A stretch of 64,000 nucleotides of DNA from Telmatactis stephensoni (lineage: Eukaryota > Cnidaria > Anthozoa > Actiniaria > Isophelliidae): positions 248,001 to 312,000 of the forward strand of contig JALIZF010001521.1 of NCBI GenBank assembly GCA_029948255.1. The letters are read 5' to 3'. Below, one piece after another: positions 20,452 through 30,328 of this stretch. Within the stretch, counting starts at the first letter, position 1. The number at the start of each line of letters is the position of its first letter. The notes under the pieces were generated by a model. That model ran no database searches. It saw nothing but the letters and a program-made list of their open reading frames with translations, and was not told the origin of the DNA. Both the position numbers and the translations under genes were made by a program.

Positions 20452-22227
20452 CTGAAATGCCTAAAAGAAAACAATGAGTCCATCATAAATCAGCCTAGGT
20501 GCCAGCCAAATTCCTCAAGCAGATGTGAAGTGAAAAACTGTGATAAACTTCAGCTGTCAAAGGCACAATTTCATCAGCGGCAGAGGAAAACATTAGATGC
20601 ATTGGAAAGTATTCACTGTTCAATTGAAACTCCCAAAAAGAGTAGGAAAAATGCAGTTCATGATGGACTCTTCACTACGTTAGTGAATGATGTACCTACA
20701 GAAAAGTTGGCTAATTACTTTTCAAATTGTAACATTTGTATGAAGTATGTGTTTCCAAAGGTTATGGAAAAAGCAAAGAGAAAATATGAAATTTCAGAAA
20801 AGCACTTCATTCATAGTCTGGAGATATTGTATGATGGAGGTCGTATAAGCAGGAAAAAATACCAGGCAATAAGAGATGCCTTCAAAGTTGAAGTAAATAG
20901 TGTGTCTATACTCAAACCAGTAACAAAAACTTGATGAAATTCACTAATTCCATTGACAAGGGACCAGTCTATGGCTTGCAAGAAATTTCTAAGATGACTG
21001 GAATGCCAGACGTTCAAGGAGTATATAGACCACTGCTTCTAAGCCTAGCTGAGATGTATTAACAGTTAAATGAATGCAATGACTCCCTCCTAACCTGGTT
21101 CAACAATGATGTAGGTAAATTCTACATAGCCATTGGTGCAGATGATGCGCCATTTGGGAAGGATGATGTAGCAACGGCTTATCTGGTCAGTTTCCTTGAT
21201 TTTTTGGGCCCTGTTGCAAGTTGTGATCACAATTTTCTGATTATGGGAGCTAACTGTAAAAAAGACCACCCACTTATGTTAGCTTACACAGAACACTTTG
21301 TTAAAGAAATGGATGCTATTGAGAAAAAGAAGTATCATATTAGAAATGTAGAAATTACATTTCAGTGGAAGCTCATACCAGCTGACCAGAAATGGATTGC
21401 AAAGATGGGAGGAGAATTAAATAACGCGTCTTTTTATTTTTCAACATTTGCGAATGTTAACATTGATGATATGGATACAACAGGAGGAAGCATCGGTAGC
21501 ACATGGAAGTGCTGGAATTATGAAGAAAGGATCAAGAAAGCTGGGCTGGTTGAGAAATATAAGGTAAAAATTGGTAAGTCATGTACAAGTAAAGCATCAT
21601 TACGCAATAAAGTCACCACCTACATTTCAAAGACTTTGAAAACAAGACAGGAGTTCAAACCCTATCTTGGAAAATGCATTGACTTGGCCAAATCAGATCC
21701 ACTCCACAACCTAAATAATGCCTGGCAACAATGGCACATTGAGTTGTTTTTGCTTGTTACGTCTCTGATGCCAGAAGGAGTGCTTAAGAACACTGAAACT
21801 TCCAAATTCAAGCCCAATTGTACAATATGTAATGTATCCTCACAAAAGTCAAAGCTACACGTCTAGTAAAGAACATTAAGAAGTGGTTTGATGAGAAACG
21901 ACGGGAAGAATTGTCCTATTGCTTCACAGGAAAATAGTCCAAATTGCTCTCGTGGAGTTTTTGCTACTTGATTGATGTGACGCTGTATTTGGAGGGCTTG
22001 AATTATGAACAGGAGAAGAAAATATGTGGTTTAGCTTATTCTGCAATAAACCTCAGAGACATAGGATCTCTTTGCTCCCAAGTCACAATAAGTGAAACTG
22101 ATCTACAAAAGCTTGAAACTCTGTGTAAACTGTATATCAACTGTTATAGTCTGTTTCTAAACAAAGTAAGGCCAACAACATGGACATTTGCATATATGCA
22201 ATACCAAAGCATGCTAAGGACATTTAT
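20452..22227 (+). pseudogene. Main exon of gene A, uncharacterised, decayed
   Basis: After a good acceptor (TTTTCTTGCAG) the frame reads LKCLKENNESIINQPRCQP and runs to 20932. It continues with breaks through GPVYGLQEISKMTGMPDVQG, IAIGADDAPFGKDD (about 21139-21175), DHNFLIMGANCKKDHPLM (about 21225-21280), WIAKMGGELNNASFYF (about 21393-21440) and PTTWTFAYAIPKHAKDIY (about 22170-22227, with a frameshift inside). Isolated Asp/Glu in IGAD, GANC..D and GGELN could be an RNase-H-like catalytic set, but this is speculation. The exon stops abruptly at 22227, where Ngaro copy 2 begins, and the gene continues at 28578. Stops at 20932, 21060, 21867 and 21937 show decay. The family is unknown to me by name. 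Confidence 0.55.
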
Positions 22228-22440
22228 GTTTCCTCTTGTCAAAACCACTAACATAATGTCGATTGTCCTGTAGCTTGTTTACTGGGCAATAAGACACAAA
22301 AGTTGGAGTAAATGGCTATGGGCACTAACCCATAGCCTTTTTATTTGAAAAATATAAATTGATTTGATAAAATCATAATTTGTAATTTCAAATTAAGTTA
22401 ACAATTAACTTGCCCCAGTAAAGGTGAGGGCCAGGAAACA
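22228..22440 (-). repeat. B2 terminal repeat (element 3' end)
   Basis: Diverged copy of B1 (22704-22930). Shared landmarks are ATGTCGATT, TAGCTTGTTTACTGGGCAAT, the hairpin GGCTATGGG-CACTAA-CCCATAGCC (22314-22337) and CCCAGTAAAGGTGAGGGCC. Confidence 0.85.
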
Positions 22441-22477
22441 AAACAGCAAAATAAAGGAGGAGAAGGGCAGGTGGTGG

Positions 22478-22703
22478 GGTAAAGCTGAACTCGAAGTGAC
22501 TTAAGATAGCAGCTAACTGACCACGAGGACACGCTACTGAATATATAAGAGTACCCAAGGGGGTATCAATACAATACAATTAAGTGTCCCCTATTTCAGG
22601 ACCCGTATGTTGCTGTTGCATAACACATTTTCAATTAAGCAATAACTTACAAATTATTCCAAGAGAAAACATAAAAATTCTATTTGTAAACAAATATTTT
22701 CTT
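22478..22703 (-). repeat. A2 internal repeat
   Basis: Nearly identical to A1 (28365-28577) from GTAAAGCTGAACTCGAAGTG to GTAAACAAATATTTTCT. A2 keeps about 14 bp (CAAATTATTCCAAG region) that A1 lacks. The 170-bp core differs at very few positions (GAGGACACG versus GAGGGCACG), pointing to recent replication. Confidence 0.9.
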
Positions 22704-22930
22704 TATGCTTTCCCCATGTCATAAAAACTAGATGTCGATTTCCCTGAAGCTTGTTTACTGGGCAATGAATAACAAACACCATAGGTTGGAGTAAATTGGC
22801 TATGGGCACTCCCCCATAGCCTCTTTATTAGAGAAATAACAATTTATATGATTAAAATATATTTCATAAATTCCAATTAAATTGACAATAAACTTGGCCC
22901 AGTAAAGGTGAGGGCCATAAAAAGCCAAAG
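22704..22930 (-). repeat. B1 repeat
   Basis: Partner of B2. It contains the hairpin GGCTATGGG-CACTCC-CCCATAGCC (22798-22821). The A2-B1 junction (ATTTTCTTTATGCTTTCC) would be the internal crossover sequence. Confidence 0.85.
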
Positions 22931-23372
22931 GTGTACATGAAATGAACACCGGCCCCACCCAAAGGAAAATCGACATATCAATCTGCCGCCCTTGCTAATC
23001 AGATGCAATTTGTCAAACATGAAAACGAATTAACAGAGTTGTGCATAATAATAGTAAGAGGGATATAATACCTCATATAGGAACGAATGATAAATGGCAA
23101 TCTGCCACCTTTGTTAATCAGATGCAGTTTAACATTAAAACTAAACAATACCGTTTCGCATGATAATAGTAAGAGGGATATAAGGCCTCATATAGGAAGG
23201 AAAACCAAAAAGGCAATCTGCCGCCCTTGCTAATCAGTTGCATTTTGGTTAACACTCATTAGAATTAAACAAATATTAAGCATTATCTAAAGTCACTGCC
23301 CTTGCTAGATAACTTGAGATAACACCAAAAAGAGATCTTATGAGAACACTTCCCTTGCAAGTGAACCCAAAC
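22931..23372 (-). repeat. 3' non-coding region with tandem repeats
   Basis: Between the recombinase and B1 lie about 2.4 tandem units of 115-120 bp starting CAATCTGCCGCCCTTGCTAA at 22978, 23099 and 23214. Each contains AATAGTAAGAGGGATATAA and CCTCATATAGGAA. Confidence 0.75.
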
Positions 23373-24272
23373 TTATGACAAACTCTGAACACGGATATAT
23401 TTTTGGAAGGCATTTGACCTCCAGCGACCTAGTATTCATATTTGAGTATCGGATAATCCCTTGTCAGCAGCATGAGACGCAGCACCGATCGGAAAACTGT
23501 GACCCCTTTACCATGTGGGATCCATTGAGCAAAATTTTAACACAGTAGAAAGAGTAGAGGAAAAGTAAGAACGTGAAACAGGGGAAGAATCAGCCATCAT
23601 GAATAATGGTCCAGGCGAATTTCCTCTTATCCTAAGATAAGCAAGTAAATATTGCACAGGGCAACAAACATTACTTGGTAAAATATTTAAAGTAAAGGGG
23701 CGTTGGTTATATGAATGCTTATAATCATAAAAGGTTAATTTAAAACTGACAATCTCATTTTTTGAATTCACGACCTGAGATAACTGGTAAAATTGAATAT
23801 TGTGGTTTGATTGGGTTTGAGTTATTTCACCAATTCTGGAAAACGTATGAAAAGCAAATAAACACATTGCCTGAAACAGAGTGATGTTGTAACAAGAACA
23901 TGACAATCGGGATGATGCCGATACTAGCCTATGCAGAATTGGCAAAGTGATCGGTAAACGACTATCTAGCCGAATATCCATTTTTGAATAACCTTTCATC
24001 ATTTGAATGACAAGAAAATTCTTGCTAGGGTCTGCGTGCCCATGTAATTTATGAAAATAACCCAGAGCCGAAAGATAAGTTGTCACAGTGGATACTGCAT
24101 AGTTGCGTTCAAACAAATATGAAATAAACAAAGCTATAGTAGGTGGAGAAAAGGGGAGACTAATAGAAACCCCAGGAAAAACAGTGTGAAAAAATGTAGA
24201 AAACAGCCGCCAAGCCCTAGAATATGTAGGAATTGAAGAAGGTTGCAAACTGGATTGGAGGAGCTTCGACAT
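23373..24272 (-). pseudogene. Tyrosine recombinase (YR) of Ngaro copy 2, lesioned
   Basis: This protein integrates the circular DNA intermediate. The start ATG overlaps the RT stop as TAATG at 24274-24270. The N-terminal core-binding part (SSIPTYSRAWRLFSTFFH) is followed by LSALGYFHKLHG and the first catalytic Arg in FHTFSRIGEI. After the stop at 23508 the frame is shifted by one base. It then reads GHSFPIGAASHAADKG, where the H-x-x-R box has Pro in place of Arg, and GRWRSNAFQKYIRVQ with the Trp and the likely nucleophile Tyr. One further stop lies between. So: one frameshift, one stop, one catalytic substitution; probably inactive. Confidence 0.85.
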
Positions 24273-26059
24273 TATGGGTACCAGTTCTGCGGCTGCAGGT
24301 GCAAGGGAATATCCGTCTGTGTTTTGTCCATGTGGTCTGGGACCATTTGCATAAATTTCGCAATCTGCAACCGAGATAAAGAATCAGCTAAAACATTATG
24401 GATGCCACGGATGTGTTTGGCCTTGAAAAGAATATTGTTTTCCAAACAAATTAAAACTAGTTTTCGGACATAAAACATCATATCTTTGTCCTTACAAGAC
24501 TGTTTATTAATTGCATGCATTACAGCTTCGTTATCCGTGAAAAACAAAATGCACTGATTCTTCATAAGATGGCCCCAAAGACATAAACTAAGAACAATGG
24601 GATAAAATTCAAGAACTGCAATATTATGGTTAAACCAATCAGCAGGCCATGCACCATAACACCATTTTGATCCAAATATTGCCCCAAAACCACATGAACC
24701 AGCTGAATCTGTAAAGAGCTGTAAATGTTCCGAATTATACCATTGATTGTCCAAGAAAAATGATTTACCATTGAACTCGGCTAAAAAGGATTGCCAAACT
24801 GCTAAGTCTGCCTTGACCTCTTTAGTTAAACGAATTTTGTGATAGGGTGAACAAACTCCAATGGTAAGATCAATTAACCGCCTTAAAAAAGGACGACCAG
24901 GTGTAATCACTGAACAAGCAAAATTTAATAGTCCAACAATGGACTGAATCTCTCTAAGAAAAGCTCTCTTGTGTTTAAGCAAATTGGATATAGATTCTAA
25001 ATTCTCAATTTTGTCATGAGGTAGACGAGCCTCAAAAGCAACAGTGTCCAACTCAATACCAGCAAAGGATAAAACAGTACTAGGACCACAAGTTTTTTCC
25101 GGTGCTATGGGAACACCAACAAAGTCACAAAAACTAATAAAAAGTGAAAGCTGATACTGACATAAATAAAAAGATGGGGCTACCATCAAAAAATCGTCCA
25201 ACAAGTGAATAATAAAATCAATGTGTAAACGCTTTTTAGCAACCCACTCTAAAGCCGTGCTTAGCAACTCAAAAGTTTTACAAGAACTGGAACAGCCCAT
25301 TGGCATGCACTTATTAAAATAGAAAAGGCCTTTCCAGACCATTCCTAGCAGGTGATAATCTTTTGGAGAGATGGGTATTATCCGGAAAGCACTTTTTACA
25401 TCGGTTTTAGCCAAATGGCATCCTCGCCCTGCTATTTTAATATTCTTGATAGCATCTTGAATGGTAGCATAAGAAACACAGGAAAATTCTTCAGGAATAC
25501 CGTCATTAATTGACAATCCTTTAGGAAAGGACAGATGATGAATAAGACGAAATTCACCCGGTGTCTTTTTCGGAACCACACCCAATGGTGAAATGCAAAA
25601 TTTAGAAAAAGGAGGCGAATGAAATGGACCTGCTAAACGGCCTAGTGCTACCTCTTTGCTTAACTTGACTTCAACAGCAGATGGATTTTGATCAGCAGAA
25701 AGTAAGTTCTTATAGCTACGAGGAACTTTAGACCCTTCAAAATGCAATGAAAAACCGTGATTAAAACCAGAAACAAGCTGTTGGACTAAATTTGGATCGT
25801 AACCCCTCAAGAAGAATTCAAGACGTTCAATTTTTATTGGTGTTGGTAACAGAAGACTTAGGCTGCTGGGGTTTTGAGACCTTGTTTGAGGGACGAAAAG
25901 TACAAGTTTTCGGTTGATGAGATCCATTAAACTTAAAACATGAATGTTTGTGATTACAACCCGAGCAATGTGTTCCCTTAATAAACTTAAAGCAATAGCC
26001 TTTAGGGAAGCCTTCAGGTGTACTAGGCCTTGTAGTCGGATTAGTGACTTTCCTCTCAA
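24272..26059 (-). CDS. Reverse transcriptase-RNase H polyprotein of Ngaro copy 2
   Basis: 595 open codons. RT signatures in order: GVVPKKTPGEFRLIHHLSFP (about residues 151-170), AKTDVKSAFRIIPI, GLFYFNKCMPMGCSSSC, and the catalytic box HLLDDFLMV (the LDD form typical of DIRS/Ngaro RTs), then the thumb. RNase H: LFTDSAGSCGFGAIF, AVLEFYPIVL, FFTDNEAVMH, VLADSLSRL. The first 230 bp overlap the end of gag in another frame, so it is probably made by frameshifting or internal initiation. It ends at TAATG, shared with the recombinase start. No internal stop; enzymatic activity is plausible. Confidence 0.93.
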   Translation of the reverse strand: MRGKSLIRLQGLVHLKASLKAIALSLLREHIARVVITNIHVLSLMDLINRKLVLFVPQTRSQNPSSLSLLLPTPIKIERLEFFLRGYDPNLVQQLVSGFNHGFSLHFEGSKVPRSYKNLLSADQNPSAVEVKLSKEVALGRLAGPFHSPPFSKFCISPLGVVPKKTPGEFRLIHHLSFPKGLSINDGIPEEFSCVSYATIQDAIKNIKIAGRGCHLAKTDVKSAFRIIPISPKDYHLLGMVWKGLFYFNKCMPMGCSSSCKTFELLSTALEWVAKKRLHIDFIIHLLDDFLMVAPSFYLCQYQLSLFISFCDFVGVPIAPEKTCGPSTVLSFAGIELDTVAFEARLPHDKIENLESISNLLKHKRAFLREIQSIVGLLNFACSVITPGRPFLRRLIDLTIGVCSPYHKIRLTKEVKADLAVWQSFLAEFNGKSFFLDNQWYNSEHLQLFTDSAGSCGFGAIFGSKWCYGAWPADWFNHNIAVLEFYPIVLSLCLWGHLMKNQCILFFTDNEAVMHAINKQSCKDKDMMFYVRKLVLICLENNILFKAKHIRGIHNVLADSLSRLQIAKFMQMVPDHMDKTQTDIPLHLQPQNWYP

Positions 26060-27180
26060 CCTTTTGCTGGGCAGTCATCCATAATTCCCAATGGATGTTT
26101 GACCATTTAAAGGTTGAAGGCTGCGTCTGCCGCAAAAAACGAAAGTTTTCGTCGTAAAACCTCCAATTACAACCCCCAGCAGCCAAGTTCTGAATTACCT
26201 CTCCATACTTCATGAGGGCAGGGGCCTCAGAAGGGTATTTTTGGGTGTACACACCAACAAAAACGTGAAACGCACTAAGCCAATTATCTAAGGATAAAAT
26301 CTTTTTGGTCTTAGCTACTGGCTCAAGACACATAGTTTGAGCATTGTCGTTTCCACCAGAAATAGTGATTTGGAATTTACCCTCAGTGATGGGATTGGAT
26401 AGTAGTATGCCAAAATCAATGAACTCATTGTTCCAAATCTTTCCCCTCACTTTATCCGATACTCTTGCATCAATGGGCAAGCTAGGCGAGGAAAACAGCG
26501 TGTCGGGCATTGGTGATGAACGCTCACCTGACAATATGGCTTGCATGGCGGAGACCGACGAGTCCACCAATGCAGATGGAGTAGGCATTGAAGCAGTAGA
26601 ACTTTCTGCGGTGGTTGTGTTGATTGGTTGTACTAAAGTAATAGTAGATGATACCTTCTCCACCACCTTCTGCACAATGGCATCTACCAGGCCATCTGAG
26701 ATGTTCTGTGGGACGGCCGTTGGATCTCTAGCCAAAGTCTCCACTTGTTTAGACGGGACTTGAGCTTGTGGAGATGTAGATGTAGATGTGGCTGTTCTAG
26801 TCGAGCTTCTCCGCGTCACTGATGATGTGCGTTGTGTTGGAAATATGCACTCTGGCGAACTAGACATATTTTGCAGTACAAACTGCCATTGTTGCAAGTT
26901 ATGAACATTATAATATATTCTTACGTAATTGATTCGTTTGACATTGTAACCTAGCCTTTAGGCTCGCTCTCTCGAGCAGCATGGTTTTGATCGATTGATG
27001 TAACTTGTGTTGTCTGTCTTTGTATCGACTTTACCTCGTATATTAAAGTCGTTGAGTTACAAGAATTGTGGTGTTTGCTTCTGAAGTACAAGGCAAGGAA
27101 TTCAGCAGCAAAGTTCTGAAGTTCAAAGTGTTTTTCAACACGTTGCTGACGTAATGAACGACGAACTGGAGGCATATCAA
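25827..27180 (-). CDS. gag-like protein of Ngaro copy 2 (two exons)
   Basis: A short first exon (27180-27035) follows the acceptor TTTTATTTTGCAG and holds the ATG at 27175 (MPPVRRSLRQQRVEKHF); it ends at a donor GAG|GTAAAG. The main frame is open from 26897 to 25827 with a Ser/Thr-rich N-terminus, then the conserved core PIDARVSDKVRGKIWNNEFI, MKYGEVIQNLA, NWRFYDE, and a C-terminal Cys/His cluster GYCFKFIKGTHCSGCNHKHS resembling a CCCH zinc finger. The exact acceptor for the second exon was not fixed. It overlaps the RT frame. Presumed role: RNA binding and particle formation. Confidence 0.8.
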
Positions 27181-27602
27181 CTGCAAAATAAAAGAATTGT
27201 GGGCAGTTGACTGCACCAAGGAACAATAAATTAAAGCCTATAATGTTATAGGGCACCACTATGAAAACAGAAAATAAACGAGTACAAATGTAAAGCCTAA
27301 AAACCCCTCAACAAATTTTATATTAAAATAAAAAGGGGGGGTGTACTGGGAACTGATTAAAACAAGGACTACAATGACGGGAAAAACTTGTCAGACAAAG
27401 CATCGACACAAAGCCTCCCATGTATGTCAAGGTAGACCAAGAATAAAGCCAAATAATTGGCAACAAATAACAAGGCTAAAACAAGCGAGAGCTGATAAAA
27501 TCATCTCTCAACAGGACTGCTAGAAAGCAGAACAAGCCAAGATAAATATAATGATAACAAATTACCATAAACATAGACAACCCAGTAAACCCACCCTAAA
27601 CT

Positions 27603-28173
27603 CTAAACAAGAGAAAGCCCATACATAATGGGTCTGCGGTAACTGCGGTATAACAAATACTGACCTGAAGGATTCAAGTGAACCCCATCAGGTAAATAAA
27701 AAGGCTTATCAGGATGAGTAAAAGGCCTGTGGTGCCAACAAAAAACATTGGGAAAAGGAGCTAAAACTACTTCGAGGTACTGATGCAAAACACGTGTTTG
27801 GTTGAAAAACGATAATCCGGCAGCGTATGACATGACAAACGCCGACAACGCGGACTGAAAAACGCTCTAGAAGCAAAACTACTAACTCTTCAATAGCTGA
27901 GCCCACAATTTCAGGTTTAAAATGAGAGAGGTCATTAGTGCCGATTTCCAAAATAATAATATCAGGAGATAGATTCCTAACAACCTCAAGATCAAAAGCC
28001 TTTAGTTTGTCAACAGTCCGACCGCCCACGCCGTGCAAGCGAACCGACGCTGTACCCCGAAGTTTAAAATCTAAAGATGCCCTGCTATCAAAACCTGCTC
28101 TTAAATCTCGATGTAATCGTTTAACAAAAGAATGGCCGAATATAGGAACTGAAGGATCCCTACTTAGAGCCAT
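27603..28173 (-). pseudogene. SGNH hydrolase of Ngaro copy 2, one frameshift
   Basis: Start at 28173 (MALSRDPSVP). Block I is IFGHSFVKRL with the likely Ser nucleophile; block III is ILEIGTNDL; block V is LPDGVHLNPSG with the Asp-His pair. The first frame runs to about 27860, and a frameshift in the region 27850-27890 separates it from the rest (27848-27603). Such esterase-like domains are established for CR1 LINEs; I recall hydrolase-like ORFs reported for some Ngaro elements, but could not check. A 5' position, ahead of gag, is shared with copy 1. Confidence 0.8.
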
Positions 28174-28364
28174 TAATACGAGATAACAATGACCACTTGT
28201 GGCGAGTCAACAAGGCAACCGAGTTAAATAATTAACTCCAATTAGCCAAAACAAAGCAAATATCCCGAGTATTATGCACAAAATTGAATTAATGACTCTG
28301 TAGGAATTCGACAATTATAAAGATAACCAAAGGAACTTACCAAATTAAGTATGAAGGAGCAGAA

Positions 28365-28577
28365 GTAAAGCTGAACTCGAAGTGACTTAAGATAGCAGCT
28401 AACTGACCACGAGGGCACGCTACTGAATATATAAGAGTACCCAAGGGGGTATCAATACAATACAATTAAGTGTCCCCTATTTCAGGACCCGTATGTTGCT
28501 GTTGCATAACACATTTTCAATTAAGCAATAACTTAAGAGGAAACATAAAAATCCTATTTGTAAACAAATATTTTCTA
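28365..28577 (-). repeat. A1 terminal repeat (element 5' end)
   Basis: Direct-repeat partner of A2. It ends at TATTTTCTATAT against gene A sequence (AGTGATCTTAGATATGG). Confidence 0.9.
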
Positions 28578-28730
28578 TATAGTGATCTTAGATATGGCCT
28601 TGGATTAAATACAACTCAAGGGAGGGAAGCTAAGAACACAAAACTATCCAAGTATGCAGAAAATACTACAAAGATGATGCGATTGAAACAAGTATTCAAA
28701 CATGAATATTTGGCTAATGTCTACCTAAAG
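28578..28730 (+). pseudogene. Gene A exon continued after the Ngaro insertion
   Basis: YSDLRYGLGLNTTQGREAKN, then KYAENTTKMMRLKQVFKHE, ending YLK at a donor (CTAAAG|GTATAT). It joins in frame to the left flank at 22227 once the element is removed. Confidence 0.6.
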
Positions 28731-29052
28731 GTATATAATTATTTCTAGAAAATATTTAATTGTCAACTGCTTTAGGTGCCTTCAGGATTCAAAAGGTTTA
28801 TAAAGGATTTTGCAGAAATTAGTTGAGGGAGGGTGTGGGGAAGGAGATTTTGAAGTGAGCATTTAAAATGCCAAAATTTATGAATTTATTTGCCAGAGAA
28901 GATCAAATAGTTATTACCCCCCTCACCCCCATACCCCCACCCTCACAGTAAGTCCCTTATATCTCAACTCATCATTGTAGATGTTTTCAATCAGACTGTA
29001 AATTTCTTTTGATACATTTTATAACTTATAACTGTTGTGTTTTCTTTCAAAG

Positions 29053-29274
29053 ATAAAAAATCCAGTGAAAGCAATGTCTATGATAACAAAAGTTTCAACA
29101 ACAGTTTCTTCTGAGAACAATGATTACTTCTATTGTGGAATGAGTAAGGGTGCTGTTAATGAAAAGTGTCACATTTGTGTGCTCCCAGCATACCAACATG
29201 TTCACATCAGCTGTAAGGAGGGAAGGGAAAGAAAAGCAAGTTATACCTTGCATCCTAAGGAGGTCAAGTTTTAA
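29053..29274 (+). pseudogene. Last exon of gene A with Cys/His motif
   Basis: Acceptor (TTTCTTTCAAAG) then KNPVKAMSMITKV, then FYCGMSKGAVNEKCHICVL and HVHISCKEG, stop at 29272-29274. Cys-x(about 10)-Cys-x2-Cys...His/Cys spacing suggests a zinc-binding tail. Phase 0 joins YLK to IKNPV. Confidence 0.5.
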
Positions 29275-29805
29275 AGAAGAACTAATTTCTGACAAAAATC
29301 CTTACTGGTCATGCTAAAGAAAATGGCCTAAAGGTCTAGGAACTATTGAACTATTTAAATATCTTGGACGTTTTTGTCGTTCAATTTTATTATACCTTAT
29401 TATGGTTATTATTGTCAAAAATGAATATTATTTTCAAGATTAAGCCCATACATTGTTATGTCTGGTATGATTACATTTAAGAAACTGAATAAAGCTAAGC
29501 ATTCTCAGCTTACATAAAGGATGTTGTCCATGATCATTTTTTTAAATAAAGTTCAGAGCAATTTCTCTGGTAAACCTAGTAAAATAGGTACAAAACTTTG
29601 TGGTTTGAATTGTTAACCACGTGATTCTTGGAGTGCAAACAGTATATCTGTGAAATATTTATCCTTAATTGTGCAATTTTATGGAAATTGTCATCTATTG
29701 TATTTAATTAGCACTATTTGGTAATACTTAGTAATTTGTATTTATGGATACATTGTTTGGACTCTGTTCCATTTGCACACAAGCTAAGGGAGTAGAGCTT
29801 TTCAT

Positions 29806-29948
29806 TAGAGTGGTTTTCAGAATCCCGTGAAATACTTACTAATTTATTTACTGCTGTTCTGCTTAAAGTCTTTTGTTTTCTTTTGTTCCATACATGCTAT
29901 TAAAAGGTAAATGGTATTAATTGTTCCACAGGTTTTTGAAAACCACTC
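29806..29948. mobile_element. 143-bp MITE
   Basis: Inverted ends TAGAGTGGTTTTCA; the internal CCGTGAAATA and CCACAGG echo the other small MITEs at 19889, 20251 and 30218. Confidence 0.7.
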
Positions 29949-30217
29949 TATACACTTTGTTTCGTGGTTTTCATTAAAATGTTGAATTAATGTGGCTCGA
30001 TTAAGTTATGGACCATGTTTCTGTTTTTGACTTCCAAAGCTCAGCAATTTTGTCTTGACCAACAAAAAAAGGTTTTTACACCAGTTATCAAACTTGAATC
30101 AGAGTTTTGATTGCCATATAGTCATGGTAAACAAAGGTGGCTGAAATCAATTTTTTATAAAATATCTCTTGAAGTGGAGCAACTCTAGATGAGACTACAT
30201 AAGTAATAAACTGCACA

Positions 30218-30328
30218 CTAGAGTAAAGTCAAAAAACCCGTGAAATAGTAGACTAATAGACACTGGTAGACCATATTTCCATTGTTTTATTTTGTGTCTA
30301 TAATTTTTATTTCATGACTTCACTCTAG
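30218..30328. mobile_element. 111-bp MITE
   Basis: Inverted ends CTAGAGT(A/G)AAGTC with GTGAAATA/TATTTCATG next inward and TAGACAC/GTGTCTA further in. Relative of 19889-20031. Confidence 0.7.

Larger units (their letters stand above)
22228..28577 (-). mobile_element. Ngaro-type tyrosine-recombinase retrotransposon, copy 2, full length
   Basis: Read on the minus strand the order is A1 repeat (28577-28365), SGNH hydrolase, gag, RT/RNase H, tyrosine recombinase, B1, A2, B2 (ending 22228). This A1-ORFs-B1-A2-B2 split direct repeat layout is the defining structure of Ngaro/PAT-type elements. The left and right host flanks join at a shared TAT with no further target duplication, as expected for recombinase-mediated integration, and rejoin gene A in frame (KDIY to SDLRYGLGLN). 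gag and RT are open; hydrolase and recombinase carry lesions. It is about 6.35 kb long. Confidence 0.9.
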
